A program made the position numbers and the translations under genes. The notes below the pieces were generated by a model, which was given only the letters and a program-made list of their open reading frames with translations, did not search any database and was not told the DNA's origin. Below, piece after piece: positions 1 through 8,596 of a stretch of 64,000 bases of DNA. This DNA is from Verrucomicrobiota bacterium. GTDB lineage: Bacteria; Verrucomicrobiota; Kiritimatiellia; CAIQIC01; JAGNIJ01. The stretch is taken from positions 1 to 64,000 of the forward strand of contig JAKLGK010000002.1 of assembly GCA_022710725.1 (NCBI GenBank), written 5' to 3'. Position 1 is the first letter of the stretch, and every line of letters starts with the position of its first letter.

Positions 1-2460
1 CTTGGACGTCGGTGACGGTGACCAACGGCGGGAAGATTACAAATACGGAGGGGGACACCAACGGTCTGCAATTGACGGTGAGCGGGACGCTGACGGTGGC
101 GACGAACTCGTCGATCGATGTCAGCGGGCGCGGCAATGGCGATGGTGGAGTTCATGCATATACTGGAGGGAGCTATGGCGGGCGAGGCGGCAACTGCGAT
201 GCGAGTAACGTGTCGCGTTCGTGCTTTGGCGATTGCAGGCAACCTCTGTCTTGTGGGGGTGGGGGGGTATACACTCGCGGAGGTGGACGGATAAAAGTTA
301 CGGCGGAGGCATTACAACTGGACGGCCAAATTCTGGCCAACGGCATATGTCCCGGCTGCTGGATGGGAGGATCGGCAGGGGGGGCGATATGGCTGGATGT
401 GGGAACGTTGAAGGGGGGTGGGGTGGTTCAAGCGGATGGCGGGTCGTCGCCGGGAGTGGGGGCGGGTGGGGGTGGAGGACGGATCGCGATCTACTATGAC
501 AGTGCGAACGAATTCAATTTAACGAATGCGGTTAGGACGTGGGGTGGACTGGGGGCAAATAATCTTCCAGCGGGGGGGGGCGGGACGATTTATTTAAAGA
601 ACAAAGGGACGGGCGCAGAGCAACTCCTTGTTAAAAATAGAACACTAGGTCCTGTGACGGAATTGGGCGGCTCGATGAGTGGCATTTCACTCATCCTGAA
701 CCGCGCCAACATGACGATTACCGGGGCGCTGACGGTGGCCGATATCACCATGACCAACGCGGTGCTGGTCCAGAACGCATCCTTGACGTACACCACCTGG
801 ACAATGTTGAGCGGTTCGATATGGAGCCAGAATGTAGCCGTATCGCTGGTCGGATATCCGCAAGGGGGCGGATGGACTCTGGTTCAAAACGCGCCGTTGA
901 CGTTGCCGGGGGACGCCTTGGTGGTGTCGAACTGGACGTGGGTGGTGAACTACCATCAGGCTTGGACGTCGGTGACGGTGACCAACGGCGGGAAGATTAC
1001 AAATACGGAGGGGGACACCAACGGTCTGCAATTGACGGTGAGCGGGACGCTGACGGTGGCGACGAACTCGTCGATCGATGTCAGCGGACGCGGCAATACC
1101 GATGGTGGAGTCAATAGATATGCTGGAGGGAGCTATGGCGGGCGAGGCGGCAACTGCGATGCGAGTAACGTGTCGCGTTCGTGCTTTGGCGATTGCAGGC
1201 AACCCCTGTCTTGTGGGGGTGGGGGGGAATTAAGTTGCGGAGGTGGACGGGTAAAAGTTACGGCGGAGGCATTACAACTGGACGGCCAAATTCTGGCCAA
1301 CGGCATATGTCCCGGCATCTATATGGGAGGATCGGCAGGGGGGGCGATATGGCTGGATGTGGGAACGTTGAGGGGGGGTGGGGTGGTTCAAGCGGATGGC
1401 GGGTCGTCGCCGGGAGGGGGGGCGGGTGGGGGTGGAGGACGGATCGCGATCTACTATGACAGTGCGAACGAATTTAATTTAACGAATGCGGTTAGGACGT
1501 GGGGTGGACTGGGGAAAAATAATTTACCAGCAGGGGGGGGCGGGACGATTTATTTAAAGAACAAAGGGACGGGCGCGGAGCAGTTGTGGGTGAACAATGC
1601 CGGCGTGAGCGGGGCGGATACGGAGTTGGGGTTGCAGGCGCCGGGGTTGCTGCTGTTGGTGAACAACGCGTTGGTGACGGTGACAGGGGCGCTGACGGTG
1701 GCGAGCATTTCGGGGACGAATGCCGTGATCACGCAGGACGCGGCGGCATCGGTGCCGAACCTGGTCATGGGAACGAATTCGACGTGGGTGCAGAACGCGG
1801 AGTTGACGCGGCCGGGGAACGCGATGGCGGTCTCGGGTTGGACGTGGTCGGTGAATTACAGCCAGACGTGGGCCTCGGTGACGGTGACGAACGGCGGAAA
1901 GATCACGCATCCGGCGGGCAACGCCAACGGGCTGATCTTGACGGTGGACGGGCCGCTCAACGTGGCGGCGAACGCCTCGATCGACGTCAGTGGCTGCGGC
2001 GGCACGAACGGGAGCCTCGGGCAACGGGTGGGCGGAAGTTACGGCGGGCGCGGGGGCCAGGACGGGACCAACGAATCGCCGGCCGTGTATGGAAGCCTCA
2101 CGGAGCCGATGGATCTTGGGGGCGGAAGCCGCGACTACCGGGGCGGCGGTTGCGTCCGGCTGACGGCGAATAGCCTGCATTTGGATGGCCTCTTGAAGGC
2201 CAACGGTTCCGCGCCCGGCGCCAACATCGGCTCGCCGGCGGGCGGATCGGTGTGGATTGATGTGGTCTCTCTGGATGGAGAGGGAACCATCGAGGCCCAG
2301 GGCGGTCCGGTAGCCTCGTCGGCCTGCGGCGGCGGGGGCGGGCGGATTGCGGTTTATTACACGTGCGCAACGAGATTTGATCTGAACGAAAACGTGTCGG
2401 CGGCCGGCAGCGCGGGGCAAGGCGGTTATGAGAGCGGCAGCGATGGAACAATATACCGGA
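1..2460 (+). repeat. Internal tandem repeat of ~960/906 bp, three units
   Basis: The 60 bases at 961-1020 are identical to those at 1-60, and near-identity continues to about 625/1585. The two copies then diverge over the last ~330 bp of the unit. A third, clearly older unit starts 906 bp after the second (its SVTVTNGGKI motif is near 1873-1905). Both periods are multiples of three, so the frame is kept. Near-identity limited to part of the unit suggests recent duplication or gene conversion. More units may lie upstream of the window. Confidence 0.9.
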
Positions 2461-3707
2461 GCGAGAGATCGGAGCCGCCGGTCCTGGATCCCATCGGTCA
2501 GAAGGTGGCCTTTGAAGGGAATCTCATCGCCTTCCAGATTACGGCGAGCGATCTGAACTGCACGATCCCCCTCTTGAGCGTGACGGGTCTGCCGGTCGCG
2601 GCCGTGTTTGAGGACCAAGGCAACGGCACGGGCAGCTTCTCCTGGCAGACACAGGAGGGTGCTTACGGGGTGTATCTCGTGCGGTTCGTCACCTCGGACG
2701 GCGCGCGCTCCAGCGAGGAGATTGTCAAAATCTACGTGGGGCATATCGGCGAGCCGTTGAACGAAGCGGGCATTCCGGAATCCCTGGCGAGTTGGGGTCT
2801 TCAGATCAAGGATCTGGAGTCCTCCACCTCCAGCGGAAATGCGACGGTCGCGTGGGATACGGCCCAGGGCATTCTGTATGAGGTGTATTACAGCGACAGC
2901 CCGGTGGGGGCGGGGATGTCCTGGCAGAAGGCGGGCGCGACGGTAGAGGGGGATGGGGGCGAATGCCAGGCAACGGATACGGGCTTGGGCACGGATAACG
3001 CTCGCCGGTATTACCAGGTGGTGCTTCCCGGTGAAACCCCGCGCACCAACAATCTCTGGGGCGTGATCCGGCGGGATGTGCCTGCGGCGGGGTACACCCT
3101 GATCTCGCCGCCGCTGCGGATGGACCGGCGGTTTGACGGGGAATTGGGCGCGGCGCTGGCGGACTCGTTACAGGGGAACGATGGCGGACTCGGGTCGGGC
3201 GCGGACGAACTGCATATCCTACAAGATAACGGCTCATGGCGGACGCTTTACCTGGACGCCTCGGGCATCTGGCGCGAAGTCAACGGCGCCGTCAGCGAGT
3301 ACGAATTGCCCGAGGGCCGGGGCCTTTGGGTGGCGCGCAAAGTGGGGGCGCCCGCCCGGTTCACCTTCACCGGCCCGGTGGGTAACGACGGGACGCGGAC
3401 GAACCGGATCGTGACGGGCTGGAACATCCTGGGCCTCTCGGAGGGCAAGGAGCTGCCGCTGAAGGCGACGCTGGCGGGGGCGAACCCGGTGAGCGACGGA
3501 GCGCAGGAGGACTCCGACCAGCTCGTCTTCTGTACGGCGAACGGCGCCTGGCGGCGGCTGATGTACATCCAGGGCTGGGGCGCGCCCTACGACGGCAACT
3601 GGCTGGATCTCTCGACGTTCCAGCTCGTCACGACCAACGAGATGCTGGAACCCGGCGCGGCCTATTACTACCTGCGCCAGGGATCCGCCACGGAGATTCA
3701 ATTCTAA
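1..3707 (+). CDS. Large secreted/surface repeat protein, 5' end outside the window
   Basis: The reading frame is open from the first complete codon at base 3 to a TAA at 3705-3707, giving about 1234 visible residues; the start lies upstream. The first ~800 residues are glycine-rich beta-type repeats with recurring SVTVTNGGKIT and SYGGRGG motifs. Three units begin near bases 1, 961 and 1867; the first two are almost identical over ~625 bp. Residues ~820-912 look like a cadherin-like/putative Ig domain (TGLPVAAVFEDQGNGTGSFSW). The C-terminal ~300 residues (YTLISPPLRMDRRFDG onward) are of a type seen at the ends of large PVC-group secreted proteins. No catalytic motif is visible. I infer an extracellular structural or adhesive role; the exact function is unknown. 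Confidence 0.85.
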   Translation, partial: WTSVTVTNGGKITNTEGDTNGLQLTVSGTLTVATNSSIDVSGRGNGDGGVHAYTGGSYGGRGGNCDASNVSRSCFGDCRQPLSCGGGGVYTRGGGRIKVTAEALQLDGQILANGICPGCWMGGSAGGAIWLDVGTLKGGGVVQADGGSSPGVGAGGGGGRIAIYYDSANEFNLTNAVRTWGGLGANNLPAGGGGTIYLKNKGTGAEQLLVKNRTLGPVTELGGSMSGISLILNRANMTITGALTVADITMTNAVLVQNASLTYTTWTMLSGSIWSQNVAVSLVGYPQGGGWTLVQNAPLTLPGDALVVSNWTWVVNYHQAWTSVTVTNGGKITNTEGDTNGLQLTVSGTLTVATNSSIDVSGRGNTDGGVNRYAGGSYGGRGGNCDASNVSRSCFGDCRQPLSCGGGGELSCGGGRVKVTAEALQLDGQILANGICPGIYMGGSAGGAIWLDVGTLRGGGVVQADGGSSPGGGAGGGGGRIAIYYDSANEFNLTNAVRTWGGLGKNNLPAGGGGTIYLKNKGTGAEQLWVNNAGVSGADTELGLQAPGLLLLVNNALVTVTGALTVASISGTNAVITQDAAASVPNLVMGTNSTWVQNAELTRPGNAMAVSGWTWSVNYSQTWASVTVTNGGKITHPAGNANGLILTVDGPLNVAANASIDVSGCGGTNGSLGQRVGGSYGGRGGQDGTNESPAVYGSLTEPMDLGGGSRDYRGGGCVRLTANSLHLDGLLKANGSAPGANIGSPAGGSVWIDVVSLDGEGTIEAQGGPVASSACGGGGGRIAVYYTCATRFDLNENVSAAGSAGQGGYESGSDGTIYRSERSEPPVLDPIGQKVAFEGNLIAFQITASDLNCTIPLLSVTGLPVAAVFEDQGNGTGSFSWQTQEGAYGVYLVRFVTSDGARSSEEIVKIYVGHIGEPLNEAGIPESLASWGLQIKDLESSTSSGNATVAWDTAQGILYEVYYSDSPVGAGMSWQKAGATVEGDGGECQATDTGLGTDNARRYYQVVLPGETPRTNNLWGVIRRDVPAAGYTLISPPLRMDRRFDGELGAALADSLQGNDGGLGSGADELHILQDNGSWRTLYLDASGIWREVNGAVSEYELPEGRGLWVARKVGAPARFTFTGPVGNDGTRTNRIVTGWNILGLSEGKELPLKATLAGANPVSDGAQEDSDQLVFCTANGAWRRLMYIQGWGAPYDGNWLDLSTFQLVTTNEMLEPGAAYYYLRQGSATEIQF

Positions 3708-3789
3708 TGGAACCGCGGAGAACGGAAGAAACACGACGGTAAGAGGATCGAAGAATTCCGTCCTGAACACCAAATACTGAACACCAACA

Positions 3790-5168
3790 ATGAACACCAG
3801 GGGTATTGATGAGAACAAGGATAGGAAGACTTTCCTTAAGCTTTCGCTGACGGCGTGGTGTCTCGCAGGTCTTCCGTCGGTTTGCGCCGCGACTCGCGTT
3901 GTCCTGGAGTCGGGCGCGGTGGATGACTATATTCCGGTCCGCTCGCCGCCCTTTGCCGAGACGGCGGTTGCGGAGCGCGAGACCGCGCCGCGCGCCGCGC
4001 TGTCGCCGCTCCCTACGGTCGTCACGTCGCTTCGCGGCGCGTTGACCAACATCGTGGTCTATTGCAGCGCGGGGCACGGATTCTACGCCAAGTCTCATCG
4101 GCCGCGTGGCAGTCGCCGCGCGCGTTCACCAACGGAATCGTGGAAGACATGGGCAACATTGATCAGTTGAACAGCTTCGTTCAGTACTGTTTCAACGCGG
4201 GCGCCACCGTCGTTCCGTTTCGTCCCGTGGGCTATCAGACCGAGGAGGTGGTGTTGGACAACGACGATCCGGGGGTCGCGTTCTCCGGGGCCTGGAGCAA
4301 CAGCGCGGGCGCCATCTTCTTCGGTCAGCCCGGAGATCTTCCCTATCGGTACGCGGCGGTCGATACAGTCGCGGAAAGCGCGGTGGCGCGGTATAGGCCT
4401 TCGATCCCCGTCAGCGACTATTATCCGGTCTATTGCTGGACTCGCCGGGGCACGGATCGCGTGAGGCAGCTCTATCGCATCAGGCACAGCGGAGGCGTCA
4501 CCGAGACGCGCGTCAATCACCGGCGGGTGGGCTCGGGGTGGGTGTGGCTGGGTGCGTATTACTTCGAACAGGGCACCAACGGGTGCGTGGAGATATCCAA
4601 TTACGCTCCGGGCGAGATCTCCGGGAACAAGGTGGTCGTAGCCGACGCCATTCGGTTCGGGAACGGCATGGGCGACATCGACCGCGGCTTCGGGGTGTCT
4701 GGCTACGAACGGGAGCTGGAGTCGGCGCGTTACTGGGCGCAGAGCGCCACCCAACAGGGGATGGACAGCGGACTGTATGACCGGCCGGGTCTGAACGACA
4801 ACGATGACAGCGTCGGCGCGCCCACGCGGATGGCGGACTGGATGGACGACGAAACGGACGGCGCCTTTGAAGATCGCATCTACTTGGGGTTCCATTCGAA
4901 CGCCGGCAGCGGCTCTTCGCGCGGCGCCATGGGATTATACAGCACGGGAAACACGCCGGCCAGACAGGCGCTGCAACAGGCGTGGGCGCAGGCGGTTAGC
5001 GACGAGATCGAAGCGGACATGGAGTACCTCGACAACGGGGTGGGCTTCAACGATGACTGGAGCGATTCGATCGCGTCCGGCATCCCGGCCACGCCGCCGG
5101 AGAACGAATACTTCGACGAGGATGTCGGCCGCATCGGTATGTATCTTATTCAAGTGGAAGATGAGTAG
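3790..5168 (+). pseudogene. N-acetylmuramoyl-L-alanine amidase-like protein with golvesin/Xly-type domain, frameshifted
   Basis: Two overlapping frames make one protein. The first (from ATG 3790) has a signal peptide and an Amidase_3-like motif VVYCSAGHGF. The second (to the stop at 5168) continues with FTNGIVEDMGNID, whose Glu fits the zinc-ligand position, and later IYLGFHSNAGSG, which fits the second zinc His. Between them residues resembling a golvesin/Xly carbohydrate-binding domain are inserted (DNDDPGVAFSGAWS, VRQLYRIRHSGG, VADAIRFGNG). The frame changes between about 4085 and 4105, consistent with loss of one base. No slippery heptamer is evident there, so this is a pseudogene or an assembly/sequencing error. 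Repaired, it would be a secreted peptidoglycan amidase of about 459 residues. Confidence 0.75.
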
Positions 5169-5282
5169 CATGGGGAATAAGCGCTCGATTTATGAAGTTC
5201 TACGCTCGGGGTCTCAAGCAGGGGCCTGATGCCGCATAGCCATGGCCTTGGGAATGTGTCTAAAGAGAATAAAGGTGAGCAA

Positions 5283-5993
5283 ATGAAGATGAAATCCTGC
5301 CTGGTGACAATATTGGTGGCTTTAGCGGCCAGTGCTCCGCCAATTTTAGCCGCCGTCATCTACACCGAAACTTGGGATGCGACAGATGCGGGATGGGCGT
5401 CGGGCAGCGGCGATTTGTCGGTCTCGTACGCGGGCGGGTTCGGCGATCCGGGGGGGTCGCTGCTGGGCTCGTTTTCCGCGCAGGAATTTCCAGACCCGCA
5501 GACGGGATCGTTCTACGCGGACTCCGGGGCATCGGGCGTGTCGTTTACGGGGGATTACTGGTCGGACCTGGGGAACTTCTACGGGTGGACGTTCCAGTTC
5601 CTGGCGGCGGACGTGTTGCCGTCGTCGCTGTACATGCGCTTTAGCGACGGGGCGAACACCTACCAGGCGAACCTGTTGAGCCAGTTGGGAGGCGTGGGCA
5701 GCTGGTCCACGCTTACGACGCCGGCGCTGACCTATGGGCTGGGAGGCTGGGTGGGGCCGGGCGGGCTGTCGGGGTTGTCGAACGCGCTGGCGAACGTGCA
5801 GTGGGTGGAGGTGCGCCTGGATCGCAACCAGGAGGCGGGGCAAAGCTACTACCTGGATAACTTCGAGCATAACCAGGACGAGGATCCGCCCGAACCGGGC
5901 GGAGGCGTGATTCCCGAACCGGGCACGGGGATCCTGCTGCTCGCCGTCCTGGCCGGACGTCAGCTTGTACGGAGGAGGCGCGTAACGTCATGA
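5283..5993 (+). CDS. PEP-CTERM sorted secreted protein
   Basis: 236 residues. I chose ATG 5283 because a Shine-Dalgarno-like AAAGGTGAG lies just upstream and a clean signal peptide follows (MKMKSCLVTILVALAASAPP). The middle is a beta-sandwich-like region (TETWDATDAGWASGSGD, FTGDYW, FQFLAADVLPSS, VQWVEVRLDRN). The tail is a textbook PEP-CTERM signal: IPEPGTGILLLAVLAG followed by RRRR. Known biology of PEP-CTERM: the tail is processed by an exosortase, and proteins are often linked to exopolysaccharide; no exosortase gene is in this window. The stop overlaps the next start by four bases (ATGA), and this is the first gene of a nine-gene coupled operon. A paralogue without the sorting tail is at 8596-9375. 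Confidence 0.88.
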   Translation: MKMKSCLVTILVALAASAPPILAAVIYTETWDATDAGWASGSGDLSVSYAGGFGDPGGSLLGSFSAQEFPDPQTGSFYADSGASGVSFTGDYWSDLGNFYGWTFQFLAADVLPSSLYMRFSDGANTYQANLLSQLGGVGSWSTLTTPALTYGLGGWVGPGGLSGLSNALANVQWVEVRLDRNQEAGQSYYLDNFEHNQDEDPPEPGGGVIPEPGTGILLLAVLAGRQLVRRRRVTS

Positions 5994-6850
5994 GCTCTCG
6001 GGTTGCCTCGCTGGTCCTGGTCATGGCCGGTTCCTGTGCTTCGGTGGCGAAGGACGGGCCGGCGGAGGAGCCGTTGCATCTTTTCATCCGCTCCGGCTTC
6101 ACGGTGCAGAACGTCGGATCCCGGGTCGTTCCGGCGGCGGAGTTGTGGGTGTGCGCGCCGCTGGAGGAGACGTCGACCCAGCGGCTGGTGGATTGGAAGA
6201 CGGAGCCGCGGTCCGCGGAGCAGACGGATGCCCTGGGCAATCACCTTCTTCACTTTGTCTTCAGCAACGTTCCGCCCTACGCGGTGAAACTGGTGTCAGT
6301 GGAAGCGACGCTGGCGATGAAGCCCTCGCCGGCGCCGCAGGAGGCAGACCCCGAGCGCTGGCTGAAGGCCGGGCCGTTGTATGAATATGAAGACGAAGCG
6401 TTTGAGCGGCTGGGACCGAAACTGCCGGAGGGAAGTCCGGTGCAAACCGCTCGAGCGCTATACGATTGGATCCGGGGCTATGTCCGGGACGCGGGCTATG
6501 ACGGAACGGATCGGGGGGCGCTGTACGCGTTGACGCAGGAGAAGGGCGACTGCACGGAGTTCGCGACGCTGTTCGCGGCGTTGTGCCGGCGGGCGGGGAT
6601 TCCGGCGCGTGCGCTGGGGGGATACGTGGTGGGCCGCAATACGGTCCTGGCTCCGGCCTCCTTTCACAACTGGGCGGAGTTTTATGCCGACGGGCGCTGG
6701 CAGTTGGCCGATCCGCAGCGGGGGCTGTTCATGACCGGGGCGGAGCACTATGTGACGACGCGCGTGCTGGGGGAGTCGGATAGCCCGCTGGGAAGCTTTG
6801 CGCGATTTCGCTATCTGGGCGAGGGCATCAAGGCGGTGATGAACGAATGA
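5990..6850 (+). CDS. Secreted transglutaminase-like cysteine protein with intact catalytic triad
   Basis: 286 residues with a hydrophobic N-terminus suggesting export. The C-terminal half is a transglutaminase-core domain with its triad in order: Cys188 in EKGDCTEFATLF, His226 in FHNWAEFY and Asp241 in LADPQR. The flanking ALCRRAGIPARALGGYVVG is typical of bacterial transglutaminase-like enzymes, which act as proteases, amidases or cross-linkers. The substrate is unknown. ATG 5990 overlaps the preceding stop, and the stop overlaps the next start, both as ATGA, implying translational coupling. A second, apparently inactive relative is two genes downstream (7956-8480). Confidence 0.82.
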   Translation: MSSRVASLVLVMAGSCASVAKDGPAEEPLHLFIRSGFTVQNVGSRVVPAAELWVCAPLEETSTQRLVDWKTEPRSAEQTDALGNHLLHFVFSNVPPYAVKLVSVEATLAMKPSPAPQEADPERWLKAGPLYEYEDEAFERLGPKLPEGSPVQTARALYDWIRGYVRDAGYDGTDRGALYALTQEKGDCTEFATLFAALCRRAGIPARALGGYVVGRNTVLAPASFHNWAEFYADGRWQLADPQRGLFMTGAEHYVTTRVLGESDSPLGSFARFRYLGEGIKAVMNE

Positions 6851-7959
6851 AGGCGCGCGGGATCCTGCTGCTGGGCCTGGCGTGCGCGGCGCGCGCGATG
6901 GAGCCGGCCGAGGTGTACCGGTTCGGAACCGCGAACCTGAACGACCGGTTGACGAACCGGTTCGTGCTTCGCAACGAGCAGCCGAATCCCCTGGGTGTGC
7001 AATCGGTGACGCCCTCTTGCGAGTGCGTGCATGTGATGCGGTGGCCGACCAACGTGGAGGCGGGGGCGGCGGGCGAGATCGAGATCCTGTTTGTTCCGGA
7101 CAAGGCGGGGGCGGTGGACTACCGGCTGCAGGTGAAGACCTCGTCGGCCTCCATGCCGCAACTCGAGTACGCGATCCAGGGCGTGGTGACGGCGGCGCCC
7201 CGGGCGCGGGTGGACCGGGACTGGTCGCTGTACCTGGGCACGGACGAGGCGGGGGCGCTCGTCCGGGATCCGGGCCGCGCGCTGCTGGTGGACGTGCGCA
7301 GCGCGCAGGAGTATGAGCGGGCGCGGATCCCGGGTTCGTTGAACATCCCGCTGTACGCGGTGAAGGCCAAGGGGTTTCTGCGAGGACGGAAGGTCGTGCT
7401 GGTGGACGAGGGGTGCGGGAGTCGTGTGCTGGATGAGGAATGCCGGAAGTTGCGGGGGATGGGCTTCCCGGAGGTATGGCTCTGGTACGGGGGCTTGAAT
7501 GCCTGGCAGCGACGCGGCGGGCCGCTGGAAGGGCCGGGAACGGCGGGGATGAACCGCATTACGCCGATCGCGCTGCACGACATCGGCTTCTCCACGGATT
7601 GGCTGGTCATAGCCACGGGCGGGGCGAAGACGAACCAGTGGGAGGGCGGCGTGATCATTCCGTTTAATCCCGCGAAGCCGGGGGATTTCGCCGCGGCGGT
7701 CAACGCGGCGATCCAGGAGCGGCCGCAGGTCGGCTCGGTCCTGATCGCTTCGGACCAGGGCGGCGATTACGAGCCCGTCTCGGCTCTGGCGGGGCGGATC
7801 AATGGTTTCGTGTTCTATCTGGAGGGGGGCTGGGAAGCGTGGGAAGCACACCGGCGGATGATGGGGGCGATACGGCAGGGCCATACCGTGGTCGCGCAGG
7901 GCTCGGCGCCCGGCGGAGGGACCCGAGTGCGGCCAGGATGCGGAGGATGTCCGCGATGA
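6847..7959 (+). CDS. DUF1573-like / tandem rhodanese-like fusion, exported
   Basis: 370 residues. A short signal-like N-terminus precedes a DUF1573-like beta domain at about 20-105 (VTPSCECVHV, EIEILFVPDKAG). A rhodanese domain follows at about 140-235 (LLVDVRSAQEYERARIPGSLNIPL, FPEVWLWYGGLNAW). A second rhodanese-fold segment lies at about 255-355 (VIIPFNPAKPGDF, FVFYLEGGWEAWE). The expected active-site loop of the first domain reads DEGCGSR: Cys190 is present but nearer to the Arg than in the usual CxxxxR loop, so sulfurtransferase chemistry is uncertain. The second segment has no obvious catalytic Cys. The gene overlaps both neighbours by ATGA. The role may be extracytoplasmic sulfur or redox chemistry, or protein binding. 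Confidence 0.75.
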   Translation: MKARGILLLGLACAARAMEPAEVYRFGTANLNDRLTNRFVLRNEQPNPLGVQSVTPSCECVHVMRWPTNVEAGAAGEIEILFVPDKAGAVDYRLQVKTSSASMPQLEYAIQGVVTAAPRARVDRDWSLYLGTDEAGALVRDPGRALLVDVRSAQEYERARIPGSLNIPLYAVKAKGFLRGRKVVLVDEGCGSRVLDEECRKLRGMGFPEVWLWYGGLNAWQRRGGPLEGPGTAGMNRITPIALHDIGFSTDWLVIATGGAKTNQWEGGVIIPFNPAKPGDFAAAVNAAIQERPQVGSVLIASDQGGDYEPVSALAGRINGFVFYLEGGWEAWEAHRRMMGAIRQGHTVVAQGSAPGGGTRVRPGCGGCPR

Positions 7960-8480
7960 AATCGATGTGCATGGATGGAGAGCGTCAAGAGTCTGGATCG
8001 CGTAGATCCTGGGACGCGCCGGGAGAGGTCCCGCTGCCGGCTTCGGAGCAACGGCCATGCCCGGCCGCGGAGGAGGAGGGTTGGGCGGCGAATGGCGCTG
8101 CGGCGTCTTGGGCTCGGTCGTTACGCGGCGGGGAACCCCTGTCCACGGTTCGGAAACTCTACGCGTTCATGATCGGTGTCGAAAGCTTCAACGGAGGACC
8201 GGAGGACGGGGATCTTGGCCAGGGGGATGGAAAACGCTGCGCCCGAATGCTGACGGACTTGTGCAGGGCTGCGGGCATCCCGGCGCGAGTCGTGGCGGGC
8301 TTCCTGCAGATGAGGGCCGGGCGGCAGGAACATATCCGGCCGCATCACTGGACGGAGTTTCACGACGGATACTGCTGGCGGATGGCGGATTGCGAGCGCC
8401 AGCGGTTTGTGGTGCATGACGAGGAGTACCTGAACAGCCGGTTGACGGGGGACGAGGAAACGCGAAAGGAAGCGATATGA
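7956..8480 (+). CDS. Transglutaminase-like protein lacking the catalytic Cys (putative pseudoenzyme)
   Basis: 174 residues from ATG 7956, which overlaps the previous stop as ATGA; the longer upstream frame has no better start. The segment GDGKRCARMLTDLCRAAGIPAR aligns without gaps to GDCTEFATLFAALCRRAGIPAR of the operon partner at 5990-6850. The catalytic Cys position is Gly92 here, while the His (HHWTEFH, His130) and Asp (MADCERQ) positions are retained. A Cys three residues later (KRC) might substitute but is off register. There is no clear signal peptide. I infer a catalytically dead partner or regulator. The stop overlaps the next small gene by ATGA. Confidence 0.7.
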   Translation: MKSMCMDGERQESGSRRSWDAPGEVPLPASEQRPCPAAEEEGWAANGAAASWARSLRGGEPLSTVRKLYAFMIGVESFNGGPEDGDLGQGDGKRCARMLTDLCRAAGIPARVVAGFLQMRAGRQEHIRPHHWTEFHDGYCWRMADCERQRFVVHDEEYLNSRLTGDEETRKEAI

Positions 8481-8596
8481 GCAGAGGCGTGAGGGGCTGG
8501 TCATATACACGGGGCTTGAGCCCGGACAAACTGGTGGCCTTCCTATTGATGGCGGGTCTGTTCCTGCTAGCGGTAGGGCTGCTGTACCTGCCTTGA
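8477..8596 (+). CDS. 39-residue single-pass membrane peptide
   Basis: A short frame running from an ATG that overlaps the preceding stop (ATGA at 8477-8480) to a TGA at 8594-8596, which itself shares one base with the ATG of the next gene (TGATG). The peptide has a basic start (MSRGVRGWSYTRG) and one hydrophobic stretch (LVAFLLMAGLFLLAVGLLYL) spanning most of the rest. Its perfect fit into the chain of overlapping starts and stops is the main reason to call it a gene. A small membrane anchor or assembly factor is possible; the function is unknown. Confidence 0.65.
   Translation: MSRGVRGWSYTRGLSPDKLVAFLLMAGLFLLAVGLLYLP

Noticed and set aside
1..1866. CRISPR-like or mobile-element repeat.
   Set aside because: The repeat is in frame, 900-960 bp long and encodes continuous beta-repeat protein, so it is an internal protein duplication.
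4062..4170. Programmed ribosomal frameshift in the wall amidase.
   Set aside because: No X-XXY-YYZ slippery site or convincing downstream structure is seen near the frame change, and the first frame's extra residues look random.
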